Source: CAZDKK01 sp964506245
GTDB taxonomy: Bacteria > Eisenbacteria > RBG-16-71-46 > CAIMUX01 > WJJG01
Direction of reading: 5' to 3'
Assembly (NCBI GenBank): GCA_964506245.1
Contig: CAZDKK010000004.1
Coordinates: forward strand, 68,441 to 132,440
DNA: 64,000 nt
The translations under genes and the position numbers were made by a program. Positions 8,713 to 17,099 of this stretch are shown here, piece after piece; position 1 is the first letter of the stretch; each line of letters starts with the position of its first letter. The notes beneath the pieces are model-generated. The model was not told the DNA's origin, searched no databases, and saw only the letters and a list, made by a program, of their open reading frames with translations.

Positions 8713-9882
8713 ATGTTGCGCACGTCCTTGATTCTCCCTGTGGTCTGTATGGTTCTGCTCGTTTCGCTCTCGGGATGTTCTCCGGAAAGATCGTCGGTGA
8801 TGCCCGATGCTTCTCCCGGAGTGCCAGTGATCGCCCTGCCTCAAGAGTCCGCGGAGGGAACGGTCGGTGGCGCCTCCTACGTCATGTACAAGCCGGATCC
8901 ATGGAATGGCGATCTGGTCCTGATCGCCCATGGCCTGAAGAGCCCCTACGATCCCGCCGAACCGCAGTTGCCGGAGGAAGGGTTCGAGATCCTTGACGGG
9001 TTGCTGCAGATGGGCTATGGCGTGGCCATCACCAGCTTCAGAGAGGCCGGGTGGGTGGTAAAGGAGGGAATGATCGCGACCCACCAGCTTCGTGGCATCT
9101 TTGCCGGGCGGTTCGGCCAACAACCCCATGAAACCTTCCTCATCGGATACTCCATGGGGGGGCTGATCGCGGTGGCGCTGACGGAGAAGTATCCCCATAC
9201 CTATGCAGGAACGCTCTCGATCTCCGGGGCGGTCGGCGGCAGCGAGTTCCTGATCGACTACATCTTCGGAATTCGCGCGCTCTTCGATTACTACTATCCC
9301 GGCGTCCTGCCGGGTACGGTCTTGAATACGCCGGTAGGGACGGATATCGAGGAGGCCTCCAACGCCGCCTTTGGGGCGATGCTTTCCAATCCGGGACCTG
9401 CGCTGGAGCTGGCCTCCGTGGATCAGCTGCACATCGACGGCTATAGCGCCGAAGAAATGCTCACCATGATCTACGTCGGCATTTACGTGCAGTTGAACAC
9501 GGCCAATGACTTTTACGACCGGGCCTCCGGGTCCTGCTTTTTTGACAACCATGACGTCTGGTACACTGGGACCGCCAACGACGCGGCCTTGAACGCCGGG
9601 GTGGAGCGCTTCACCATGACGCAGCAGGCGCGCAACTACTACACCCACTACTATGAACCAACCGGCGAGCTGCAGCGACCCGTGCTGATGTTGCACCAGT
9701 CCCGAGACTACATCGTGCCGCTGGCCACGATTGAGCACTACTCGGCAGTGGTCGCCGCCGCCGGCCACGCGGATCTCCTGCGGCAGACGATCATCGACGG
9801 GTTCGGGCATATCGATCAGCCTGTCGAGGACAAGTTGTCCGCTTTCCAGGAACTCGTGGAGTGGGCGAATAGCATGCAGTGA
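8713..9882 (+). CDS. Secreted lipoprotein alpha/beta hydrolase
   Basis: 389-aa exported lipoprotein. The N-terminus has a hydrophobic signal and the lipobox LSGC (SLLVSLSGC region, Cys at about residue 22). The mature part is an alpha/beta hydrolase: oxyanion strand LVLIAHGLKSP, nucleophile elbow GYSMGG (Ser about residue 146), and a late DYIVPL plus GFGHIDQP segment supplying probable Asp and His. The substrate is unknown; the fold fits esterases and peptidases with a lid domain. The start is ATG 8713, with AAGGAGG 8 nt upstream, rather than the GTG two codons earlier. It stands alone, flanked by mobile-element debris, so it may be a transferred cargo gene. Confidence 0.85.
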   Translation: MLRTSLILPVVCMVLLVSLSGCSPERSSVMPDASPGVPVIALPQESAEGTVGGASYVMYKPDPWNGDLVLIAHGLKSPYDPAEPQLPEEGFEILDGLLQMGYGVAITSFREAGWVVKEGMIATHQLRGIFAGRFGQQPHETFLIGYSMGGLIAVALTEKYPHTYAGTLSISGAVGGSEFLIDYIFGIRALFDYYYPGVLPGTVLNTPVGTDIEEASNAAFGAMLSNPGPALELASVDQLHIDGYSAEEMLTMIYVGIYVQLNTANDFYDRASGSCFFDNHDVWYTGTANDAALNAGVERFTMTQQARNYYTHYYEPTGELQRPVLMLHQSRDYIVPLATIEHYSAVVAAAGHADLLRQTIIDGFGHIDQPVEDKLSAFQELVEWANSMQ

Positions 9883-10225
9883 TCGGAGGATGACGATCGG
9901 CCGAGGTTCCCGCCGATAGGCGACGCGCAACCTCGGCCCGTCAATCCGGCCGATCGGCGGCTTGTCCGTGCCGGAAACCGTAGTCCGCGAAGACCTCATC
10001 CCCGCGCCGCGCGGAGCGGGTCATGGCCTGCCGAGGCTGGTATCGAGTGGCGGATGCCGAGTGTGTCTACAGAGGGGCATGGCGTCCGGGGCATGGAAGG
10101 GGGGGCAGCGGCAGAGAGGGGTTCGAAGACTGCCCTGTTCGGGGAGGCATGAAGGACTCGAACCAGGATGTCGCGGCCGCCCAACAGCATGCAGCTGACG
10201 GCGCTGCGCGCTGGTGACGCGCGTC

Positions 10226-10280
10226 GTGTGTGCCAGGCATGGCCCAGAGCGAGCGGGGTGGAAGTCCCCGGCGGCAGGTG
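10226..10280 (+). ncRNA. Possible 5' scrap of a group II intron
   Basis: The stretch starts GTGTG, the group II intron 5' consensus (GUGYG), continues TGCCAGGCATGG and then GGGGTGGAAGTCCCC, a hairpin typical of domain I in bacterial introns. No reverse transcriptase and no domain V was seen nearby, so at most a fragment remains. It lies in the gene-poor stretch 9883-10313, in which nothing else was recognised. Confidence 0.35.
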
Positions 10281-10313
10281 ACCGCGCAGCCCTCCCTCCG
10301 CAGGCGGGGTGTG

Positions 10314-10559
10314 CTACACAAACCCGGCGTGTGCGCGCGGAACGTCCGTAACGCCTCGCCGTGCCCCGTGGGGCGTTTCAGAGACGGAGCGCGGCGAGGA
10401 GTCACCGATCTTCCGCTGCCAGCGCTGGAAGCTCCCGAGGTGAATCTGCTCGCGCTGGCAGAACGCTTCCGGACTCAGCCCGCTGCTGCTGCAACGGTTC
10501 AGAACCTCCGCCCACTCGGCTTGCGACCGATGAACTCGGCCGTTCGACATGACTCGCAT
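10314..10559 (-). pseudogene. IS66-type accessory protein (TnpA-like) remnant
   Basis: An 81-aa frame with a good GGGAGGG 4-5 nt before ATG 10559. Its core, HRSQAEWAEVLNRCSSSGLS followed by PEAFCQREQIHLGSFQRWQRK, is the helix-turn-helix motif of IS66-family first ORFs. The tail after residue 55 drifts into arginine-rich sequence without similarity. The TnpB and transposase partners of IS66 are missing downstream, and no terminal repeats were found, so this is probably a leftover of a deleted element. Confidence 0.6.
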
Positions 10560-10706
10560 CTGGCCCTCCCGGATGCCGACAGGCAGCCACTGGACAACAC
10601 GCTGCGTTCGATGACCGTTGTAGCTCAGGCGGCATGCGGCTGGGAGGCTCCGAGGCATGACCGGTTACGGGCAGCCGCAGGAAGTAGCCCTATCTAGGAT
10701 CCCCCC

Positions 10707-11849
10707 CTACTGCCCAACGACCAGCCCCAGAATCTGCCGCACGATCCAGGCGAGCAGCCACACTCCGAGGAGCACCAACACCAGGTCGATCACGATGCCC
10801 AGCATCCGGGACGTGGGCGAGCTGAGTCTGCGACCCATCAGCTTGTCGGCCGCCAGCCCGCGCAGCAACTTGGCCGGCTGCGATAGCCCGTCCAGCTCAT
10901 GCAGCATCGCGCCCGCGGTCCTGAATCGCTGCAGCGGGTCGGGATCGATCGCCTTCTCGATGACCGCAATGAAATCCGCCGGCAGATCCGCGCGATAGTC
11001 CTGCAGGCGAAGAGAAGCCCCCGGCAGGGTCGCCGCCACACGGGCGCCGGCTTTCCCCACGGCCGGCACAGGATCACCGGGAAAGCATCCGGTAACGAGG
11101 TGGAAGAGGAGCACTCCCAGGCTGTAGAGATCGGATGCGACCGTCGCGACCCCATCGCGTAGGATCTCCGGGGCCATATACGCCGGGGTGCCCGAGATTC
11201 CCCGCACGTCGCCGTCCTCCTGCACCTCCGCTCCCACGCCGAAGTCCATCAGCAGATAGCGTCCGCCCTCCTCCCGCATGATGTTGCTCGCCTTGACGTC
11301 GCGATGGAGGAGACCGGCCTTGTGCACCGCCACGAGCGCTCGACAAACCTTACGGCCGACTTGGCGCGCCTCGTCGGCGGCAAAGGTCCCTTGCGTCTGG
11401 AGCATCTCCTGCAAGGTGCGTCCCCGGACCAGTTCCATCCACATCCCGACCTGGTCGCCCTGCTTTCGGGCCCCATACACGCGGACTACGTTGGGATCGT
11501 TCACGCGGGCCATCAGGATCGCCTCGTCCAGGACGGTTCCCGGAGCGCGCGTCAGAAGCCTCCCGCCGACGCCGGGCTGGGTACGATAGATCTTGAGCGC
11601 CACCAGCCGGTCGAGGGCCTTCTCGCGGGCCAGAAAGACATCCGCAAACGCACCGGAGGCGATCCACTGCCAGACAAGAAGCTCGCCCCATTCACAGGGA
11701 GTCTCCAGCGTCCCGCCGGTGGATCCGCCGTGGAGACAGTCCCCGGCGACATCCGGACGAGAGCTTCCGTCGCTGGAACTGGATGCCACACGGGGCGCCG
11801 CCGGGTTTCGAACGTCGAAGGAATCGGGTGGGGCCACTGCGTCCCCCAA
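10707..11849 (-). CDS. Membrane-anchored Ser/Thr protein kinase (Hanks type)
   Basis: 380 aa. After a Ser/Pro-rich N-terminus the kinase domain shows the glycine loop (IASGAFADVFLA, about 63), catalytic Lys86 (VALKIY), HRDVKASN at 182-189, DFG at 202-204 and APE at 226-228, so it should be active. One transmembrane helix at the extreme C-terminus (about 355-377) leaves the kinase in the cytoplasm with almost nothing outside: no PASTA or sensor domain. The frame opens after a TGA; TTG 11849 or GTG 11837 may be the start. The last 155 bases are duplicated at 7813-7967, which implies that a second kinase copy once existed. Confidence 0.85.
   Translation of the reverse strand: MGDAVAPPDSFDVRNPAAPRVASSSSDGSSRPDVAGDCLHGGSTGGTLETPCEWGELLVWQWIASGAFADVFLAREKALDRLVALKIYRTQPGVGGRLLTRAPGTVLDEAILMARVNDPNVVRVYGARKQGDQVGMWMELVRGRTLQEMLQTQGTFAADEARQVGRKVCRALVAVHKAGLLHRDVKASNIMREEGGRYLLMDFGVGAEVQEDGDVRGISGTPAYMAPEILRDGVATVASDLYSLGVLLFHLVTGCFPGDPVPAVGKAGARVAATLPGASLRLQDYRADLPADFIAVIEKAIDPDPLQRFRTAGAMLHELDGLSQPAKLLRGLAADKLMGRRLSSPTSRMLGIVIDLVLVLLGVWLLAWIVRQILGLVVGQ
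10711..10865 (-). repeat. 155-bp direct repeat, copy B (kinase C-terminal tail)
   Basis: The intact-gene copy of the repeat at 7813-7967. Both are in the same orientation, with four mismatches. It ends exactly where the kinase sequence and the transposase sequence diverge. Confidence 0.9.
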
Positions 11850-11929
11850 GACCAGGACCTCGTTAAGTGCCGTTCAAGGTGCGCATTGCAGAGCGTACCA
11901 GTGGCCCGTGGCGGCGGCAAGGGGGTCCA

Positions 11930-12540
11930 CAGAATGCAGAGCGGGGTTTGATCTCTCCACAAGGTCATTCTGGATTTACCAAGCCGCGTGCAGCCACACG
12001 TGGGCCTGCTCAGGAATTTGCCGGTAGCTGCGGCGAGAGTCCTGGCCGCCGTTCGCGACTTCGTGAGGGGGTGCAGACGACTTTGTGCACTCGCCAGCGT
12101 TTGGCGCACGCGTCGGCGAGAACTCTGGCCGCCGTTCGCGATTTCCTGAACGGGGTGCAGCGGAACCTGTACACCCGTCCGGAATCCTTGGCGGCGTCCG
12201 CGGGAGTTGCGCAACCCTCAGGATTCCCTGGTGAGGTCCAGAAACCTCGCGCACCCATTCGTGATGTGCCGAATGGCGTGCAACGCATCTTGGGTGTCGC
12301 CCAGGAATCCCTGGTGACGCCCAGGAATATCGCGCCCCCATTCGCGATTCCCCGAGAGGCGTGCAACGGATCTCGGGCGTCCCCCGGGATACCCCAGTGC
12401 ACCCGGAACGGAACTCTCACCTCGCCCTGCATTTGCCGAAGGGGGTCCAACAAACCTCGCGCAGCTCTCAGCACTTCCGGAACGAGGGTTGGCAGTTTCT
12501 GGCCACGGTTCCGCATTTCGTGAATGGCCTTTTCCCTCTG
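11930..12540. repeat. Diverged tandem array, period about 84 bp
   Basis: A marker GTGCAG/GTGCAA/GTCCAA recurs at 11988, 12071, 12155, 12278, 12361 and 12445, spaced 83, 84, 123, 83 and 84 bases, with a further half unit near 12527. Each unit has a preceding TTCGCGATTTCCTGAACGG-like segment and a downstream GGAATCC-like segment. Units are only partly alike. 84 is divisible by three and one plus-strand frame stays open across most of the array, but no start, RBS or known protein repeat supports coding. It fills the stretch 11850-12722 between the kinase and the next gene. Confidence 0.6.
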
Positions 12541-12722
12541 CCGAGGCCGCGCCCGCGGCGTGTGTAGCGGTGCGACCTGGGAAGACGACCCGGCCGGAGA
12601 TTCTCTGTCCCGTTTTGACCCTTCCCGCCACGTTAAGGGCGAGGCCCCAGCCGGGGCCTCAGCCGGCCCCGGATCCCCCGGGGCCGACTCGCAGGCGGCT
12701 CTCTGGAAAGGAGGCCACTCCT

Positions 12723-13445
12723 ATGAACCAGCTCAGCCCTACCTCAAGCGTCGAGACGTTGGTGGACGGGTACGGTTGGTATGCGGTCACGCGGCTCGAC
12801 GGGAACCCGGATCTCGCGGCGGTCGCCGCGGAAGCCCGCAGGATGAACAGCGATCTCGACCAGTCTCATGCCAACTTCCGGTCCGTGGCGCGGGCGAACA
12901 TGTCGTCGGCCTCGGCTCGCGACACGCGGAAGTACCAGCTCGACGCGGCCCTGCGGAACGCCCGCACCGCGGTGCTGATCTGGGTGCACAACCGCCGGTC
13001 GTCCAAGTACTACCGGGCGATCTTCCCCAGCGGTCTGGCCGCCGCCATTGGTGTCAACGCGGAGGAGGAGCTCCAGATCGCTCGCAACATCCTGACCAAG
13101 ATGACCGAGTACGCGGTGCCCGAGCTCGGGCCGGCCACGGAGGTGCTCCGGGCGGCGATCGAGGCTCTGGAGGCGGCGCTGGGGGACTATGCCGTCTCGC
13201 TGCGCGCGCGGAAGGAGGCCTGGTCGGTCATCCAGGCCGCGAAGGTCACCTTCTGCCGGCGCTACTACGGGCTCTACTGCCAGGTCGTCCAGATCGTGGG
13301 TGATCCTGCCCTCGCGATGACCTACTTCCGCCATGAGCGCCGGCCGGCATCGGCGCTGCCGGAGGTCCCCGAGTCGAGCGGGCCCTCTCCTGCGGTCCCT
13401 GAGACGGTCACCACCACCTGTGTCGAATCCGCACAGGCGGCGTAG
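12723..13445 (+). CDS. Unknown 240-aa helical protein
   Basis: Not recognised. It is preceded by a strong AAGGAGG with good spacing to ATG 12723; frames starting further upstream are unlikely. The protein is soluble and predicted mostly alpha-helical: long Ala/Leu/Glu/Arg helices around 30-90 and 115-180, a central hydrophobic FPSGLAAAIGV, an aromatic RRYYGLYCQVVQIVG, and a Pro/Ser/Val-rich disordered tail from about 205. No signal peptide or catalytic motif. It converges on the ECF sigma gene and shares a terminator hairpin with it. It might belong with the holin/lysozyme group beyond, but that is only proximity. Confidence 0.75.
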   Translation: MNQLSPTSSVETLVDGYGWYAVTRLDGNPDLAAVAAEARRMNSDLDQSHANFRSVARANMSSASARDTRKYQLDAALRNARTAVLIWVHNRRSSKYYRAIFPSGLAAAIGVNAEEELQIARNILTKMTEYAVPELGPATEVLRAAIEALEAALGDYAVSLRARKEAWSVIQAAKVTFCRRYYGLYCQVVQIVGDPALAMTYFRHERRPASALPEVPESSGPSPAVPETVTTTCVESAQAA

Positions 13446-13455
13446 TGCACGAAGG

Positions 13456-13488
13456 GCGGGCGGTCTCACGCCCACGGGGACCGCCCGC
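13456..13488. terminator. Bidirectional terminator-like hairpin
   Basis: Perfect 10-bp stem GCGGGCGGTC / GACCGCCCGC with a 13-base loop, placed between two convergent genes. No U-tract follows on either side. Confidence 0.6.
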
Positions 13489-13489
13489 T

Positions 13490-14140
13490 CTATGGATTCT
13501 TCCCGCTGGGATTCTCGAGCCGGGCGTAGGCGTCCTGAAACTTGTGAAAGGCCCGGCGGATGAAGGTCCGGGACGTGTTGCCCTCGGTCATACCCAGCTC
13601 GGGGGCGATCTCCCGGGGTTTCTTGCCCTGGAGCTTCAGTTCGACCGCTTGCCGCTCCTGCCCCTCCAGGGTCCTCAGCGCGGCGTTCCTCATCGCCTCT
13701 TCGATCTTGCGCGCGTAGGCCGAGCTGGGAAGGGGGGCGGGGTCGGCCACCTGTTCCAGGACCTCCGGTTCCGCGAGCTCCGCGCGATTCCAGGCCTGCC
13801 GTTCGGCCTGGGCCAGCTCGCGCGTGAGCATCGTGAGCAGACAGGCCTCCACGACTCCGGCGTGCTCAAGCCGCAACTGTGAAAGGTACTTCAGAAAGTC
13901 GTACAGGGCGCTTTGCACGATGTCCTCGGTGTCACAGACCCGACGCGCCCGCTGTGAGAGCCGGTGGTGGGCTCTGCGCCTCAGGATGGGCACGAACCGA
14001 TCGACGAATGCCCGGTCCGCGGCCGGATCGCCCAGTCGAATCCCCGAGACGACATCCGCCGTGCTCTCGCGATCCGGCAGGCGAAGATCGGGCGGGTACT
14101 GCGATTCATCCATCGGCTCGGGCGGGAACGGTTCGGACAT
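13490..14140 (-). CDS. ECF-type RNA polymerase sigma factor
   Basis: 216 aa. Region 2 spans about 30-95 (DRFVPILRRRAHHRLSQRAR, then DTEDIVQSALYDFLKYL, the usual region 2.2/2.3 core). Region 4 is at about 150-210 (LEGQERQAVELKLQGKKPRE with IAPELGMTEGNTSRTFIRRA, a clear HTH). The start is ATG 14140 with GGAGGA a few bases upstream; longer frames lack an RBS. No anti-sigma gene is adjacent. It is divergent from the holin/endolysin pair, so it may control it, but the sequence does not prove this. Confidence 0.85.
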   Translation of the reverse strand: MSEPFPPEPMDESQYPPDLRLPDRESTADVVSGIRLGDPAADRAFVDRFVPILRRRAHHRLSQRARRVCDTEDIVQSALYDFLKYLSQLRLEHAGVVEACLLTMLTRELAQAERQAWNRAELAEPEVLEQVADPAPLPSSAYARKIEEAMRNAALRTLEGQERQAVELKLQGKKPREIAPELGMTEGNTSRTFIRRAFHKFQDAYARLENPSGKNP

Positions 14141-14237
14141 GTGTCCTCCGGTTTGAGGGTGCGGATCGGCCGTCTTTACTGGCGCCCTGCGGCGGCCTGA
14201 GGCGGCCTTTGTCGCACACGATGATGCACGAGAAACG

Positions 14238-14259
14238 CGGGCCGGCGCAATACGGCCCG
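14238..14259 (+). promoter_or_regulatory. Hairpin in the leader of the holin gene
   Basis: Arms CGGGCCG and CGGCCCG around an 8-base loop, ending about 24 bases before the holin ATG and just upstream of its GGAGGG site. It could damp or terminate transcription into the lysis genes. Confidence 0.4.
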
Positions 14260-14282
14260 GGGAAAGAGAGGAGGGATGAGCC

Positions 14283-14681
14283 ATGTTCGGTACAATCCTC
14301 GGAATCCTAGGCAAGATCGCCGGTACGGTGGCCGAACGCGTGTTCCCCGACCCGGCGCAGGAGCTGAAGCGGATCGAGCTGCAACAGGCGCTCCAGAGCG
14401 CTGTGCTCGAGCGAACCGCCGAGATCGAGAAGGCGGCGGCCGACATCGTGCGGGCCGAGGCGCAGGGTCAGAGCTGGCTTCAGCGCGCCTGGCGCCCCGT
14501 CACCATGCTCGTATTCGTGGCGCTCATCGTGACCCGCTGGCTGGGTTGGTGCGCCCCCAACCTCGGCGAGGCCGAGGCGCTGAAACTGTGGGACATCGTC
14601 CAGCTCGGCCTCGGCGGCTACGTGATCGGCCGCTCGGCGGAGAAGGTGCTGCCGGTGCTGGTGGAGGCGGTGAAGAAGTAG
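14283..14681 (+). CDS. Phage-type 3TM holin
   Basis: 132-aa inner-membrane protein of the three-TM holin family. Signature features are a short N-terminal hydrophobic segment (FGTILGILGKIAGTV), a charged helix about 25-60, the family-typical AQGQSWLQRAWRPVTML followed by a TM helix, and a final hydrophobic segment (QLGLGGYVIGRSAEKVL). Holins release or activate endolysin by opening the membrane. GGAGGG lies at the right distance. The GH108 endolysin gene follows after 70 bases, the normal lysis-cassette order. No phage structural gene is nearby. Confidence 0.85.
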   Translation: MFGTILGILGKIAGTVAERVFPDPAQELKRIELQQALQSAVLERTAEIEKAAADIVRAEAQGQSWLQRAWRPVTMLVFVALIVTRWLGWCAPNLGEAEALKLWDIVQLGLGGYVIGRSAEKVLPVLVEAVKK

Positions 14682-14751
14682 AAATGGCCTTGGCCCGTCG
14701 GATGGATGGAACGGAAAAGGCAACGGAGGAAGCAACAAAGGAGGCAGAGTG

Positions 14752-15246
14752 ATGAAGAACCGAGAGCTGTTCGACCGCGCGATCGAGGTCGTCCTCGAGC
14801 ACGAAGGCGACACCCTCACCGACCACCCCGCGGACCGCGGCGGGCCGACGAAGTTCGGGATCGCCCAGCGATGGAATCCCGATATCGACGTCCGGACGCT
14901 CACTCGAGAGCAGGCGATCGAGATCTACTGGGAGCGCTATTGGCAAGGCCGCGGATACGAGCGGCTGCCCGAGGCGATCGCCATCAAGGTCTTCGATCTG
15001 GCCGTCAACCTCGGCAACCGAACGGCGGTTCTATGTCTCCAGCGAGCCCTCCGGGCCTGCGGCGTCCGGGTCACGGTCGACGGCCGGCTCGGACCGGCGA
15101 CCTGCGGCGCGGCCGGCGGAGCGGCGGAAGCCGTCCTCCTGGCCGCGCTCCGGTCCGAGGCGGCCGGTGAGTACCGTCTGCAGCTTGCGCGCGACGGGAC
15201 CCAGGCCGCGTTCGGGAGCGGGTGGATGAACCGGGCCTACGCGTGA
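14752..15246 (+). CDS. GH108-family endolysin (N-acetylmuramidase)
   Basis: 164-aa peptidoglycan hydrolase. The N-terminal GH108 domain has the diagnostic LEHEGD...HPADRGGPTKFGIAQ pattern with the catalytic Glu at residue 18, and the IEIYWERYWQGRGYERLP helix. The C-terminal part matches the PG-binding-3 module (LQRALRACGVRVTVDGRLGP). No signal peptide, as expected of a holin-dependent enzyme. ATG 14752 has AAAGGAGG 7 nt upstream. It acts with the preceding holin. Intact catalytic residues argue against simple decay. Confidence 0.9.
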   Translation: MKNRELFDRAIEVVLEHEGDTLTDHPADRGGPTKFGIAQRWNPDIDVRTLTREQAIEIYWERYWQGRGYERLPEAIAIKVFDLAVNLGNRTAVLCLQRALRACGVRVTVDGRLGPATCGAAGGAAEAVLLAALRSEAAGEYRLQLARDGTQAAFGSGWMNRAYA

Positions 15247-15581
15247 TGAGCGGGCGCCATGGTGGGAGCAGCTCTCCGCGTCGCCGGGGAAGATCGCCGG
15301 CCCAGGCGGCCAGCGTCGTCGCCGGGAGCCCGACAGATGAGGACGTCGCCGCCCTGGCCCTGAAGATCGCCCGCCACCTGCGCTTGCCCACCGAACCGCC
15401 CCCCCTTGGCTCCTGCTCGCGGTTCCACCACCGGCCAGGACGGCTGGCTACCCGCCCCCCCGGGGGGGCAGCGCCGCGCCCGGCGCACCAAACCCCACCC
15501 GTACTCGGACTGGCGTTGCCAAAGGTGGGGTCGAGTTTCTTGTCCGCTCGCCCTCCGATTCATCACAGCCAGAACCTATGA
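15246..15581 (+). CDS. Small hypothetical ORF coupled to the endolysin
   Basis: The ATG at 15246 overlaps the endolysin stop, so it could be translated by coupling. The first 50 residues include a plausible helix (DEDVAALALKIARHLRLP); the rest is Pro/Arg/Ser-rich and looks like non-coding sequence. A third lysis gene that has lost its end is one possibility. No spanin features (no TM segment, no lipobox) are visible. Confidence 0.3.
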   Translation: MSGRHGGSSSPRRRGRSPAQAASVVAGSPTDEDVAALALKIARHLRLPTEPPPLGSCSRFHHRPGRLATRPPGGAAPRPAHQTPPVLGLALPKVGSSFLSARPPIHHSQNL

Positions 15582-16127
15582 CCCCAGTGCACGCCGGTCA
15601 AACGCGACCCCCTTGACCTACCCCGTGGTGCCCGGGCGTGATCCCCAAGCTGCTCCTTGTGGTAGGGAAGAAGCCTCGTCGCCGGAACAGGCGGCGCTGA
15701 CGCAAGACGGCCACCTCCCCGCACAACACCCCAATGGCATGTAGCTGGAGATGGAGAAGACAAGAACAAAGACTACCCCCCACGTCGTGTACACACCTCT
15801 CGACACGATACTCAGTGCAAGTCCACCTACATGCTTCGCTCCGATTGCTCACCGCGGGACATTCGGGCAAGTGACCGCCAAGGGCTCTGCTTACAATCCG
15901 GTACTAAGAGTGGCATCATCCAGCTTGACACGCAAGCTCCGGCGGCGCGACCGTACAGCGGCAATGGATGAACTTGGAGTGGTCCGTGAGTCATCCCACC
16001 GCGGGCCTACCCCGAGCCCCCGCGGGAGTTTCTCGCTCGGAGGCAGCGAACCCGTCGGTCCCGAGCAGCTACGCCAGGTCAGGCACCTCGCGTCGCGCAT
16101 GAGGCATGTGAGCGATCGGAGCGTGCA
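15582..16127. other. Gene-poor stretch
   Basis: No recognisable gene. A frame at 15751-16131 ends with an ATGA overlap onto the next gene, but its composition (Ser/Arg/Pro-rich, no RBS) does not look like protein. Confidence 0.5.
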
Positions 16128-17099
16128 ATGATTGTTGATCTGACGGGCAGAATCGCAGAGAGGCCCTATCTACCGGAGCATTTGATTGGCCAGCTTGGGT
16201 TTCTGATCAAGGCGTGGAAACGGGCATCCATCTATCTAATAGGACCGAAGGAAATCGAGGATCTGGTGCCTCCCGGGGAGGATCTCTGGCTGGACGAGCG
16301 ATGTGTATGGCAGAACGTATGGGACGGGGACAGAAACGCCCCGAGCTTGGGCATGCCCCCCAGGCCTCTCGCCCAGCGTCGGGACCAATCGGGCGACACA
16401 ACGGACCTGTGCGAAGGCACTTCATCAGACCACAGAAGATGCGAGGCTGGCCCCCCGCGCTTGGCGGCGCCAAGGCCAGAGGCCCTTTGGGGACGCTTGT
16501 CTCGGTGCCGTCAACCACGTAGGCACGACCTGCTCGGGATCTATCTTAGGAATCTCACACCGCATCAGCGGAGAATCTTGGCCGGCCCCGGCGCGGTTCA
16601 CTTGCCCGAGGGGCCCTCTATCTTCCTATGCCCCGACAACATCCACGATTCAGCCCGCAAGATTCAGAGAGATGGCTTCGGCTCCGGAACCGATCTCGTT
16701 AAGATCCTATTCGACTACGTACTGCTGCACGAACTGGCGCACGCTTATATCGACAGAGACTGCCTAGGGCACCACAATGCCTGGACCCGTCTCGTGGAGG
16801 AGAGCCTCTGCACGGCGATTGGCATTGGGCACTTCATAGATGTCCAAGACCGCTCAGCGCTACACATCTTCCTGGACCGCTGCCCGCTGGAGTACAAGTG
16901 CTATACGTATTGGCTCGACCTCTCGACATCGGTCCTCAAGGGCTTCGCCGAGGCATTGGAGATGAATGACGAGGACTTGTCGAGAGCAGCGCTCCCCCCT
17001 AGGGTCGTAGAAGGCCGTCCCTGGTTAGGACCGGGTCGGGGTCCGCAGGAATTCTGGAAGGGGTTGGGTGCCGGGATACTGCATCACTATTTCCGGTAG
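16128..17099 (+). CDS. Putative zinc metallopeptidase-like protein (HELAH)
   Basis: 323 aa with GGAG before ATG 16128. The C-terminal half contains LLHELAHAYID, a good HExxH zinc motif, followed about 20 residues later by RLVEESLCTAIGIGHF, whose Glu could be the third ligand, as in gluzincins. Upstream of it are a strand (PSIFLCPDNIHD) and the helix KILFDYV. The segment about 70-130 is Arg/Pro-rich and unlike the rest, while a neighbouring frame is more protein-like there, so a pair of compensating frameshifts is possible. No signal peptide. The substrate is unknown and the family was not identified. Confidence 0.6.
   Translation: MIVDLTGRIAERPYLPEHLIGQLGFLIKAWKRASIYLIGPKEIEDLVPPGEDLWLDERCVWQNVWDGDRNAPSLGMPPRPLAQRRDQSGDTTDLCEGTSSDHRRCEAGPPRLAAPRPEALWGRLSRCRQPRRHDLLGIYLRNLTPHQRRILAGPGAVHLPEGPSIFLCPDNIHDSARKIQRDGFGSGTDLVKILFDYVLLHELAHAYIDRDCLGHHNAWTRLVEESLCTAIGIGHFIDVQDRSALHIFLDRCPLEYKCYTYWLDLSTSVLKGFAEALEMNDEDLSRAALPPRVVEGRPWLGPGRGPQEFWKGLGAGILHHYFR

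Noticed and set aside
10140..10170. tRNA-like T-loop (GGTTCGAGTCC on the minus strand)
   Set aside because: The flanking bases cannot form the T-stem and no anticodon or acceptor arm is present.
11930..12540. CRISPR array
   Set aside because: Units are 84 bp, diverged along their length and have no conserved-repeat/variable-spacer pattern or cas genes.
15751..16131. 126-codon ORF with ATGA overlap onto the HELAH gene
   Set aside because: No RBS at a proper distance and a composition unlike protein; the overlap alone is not enough.
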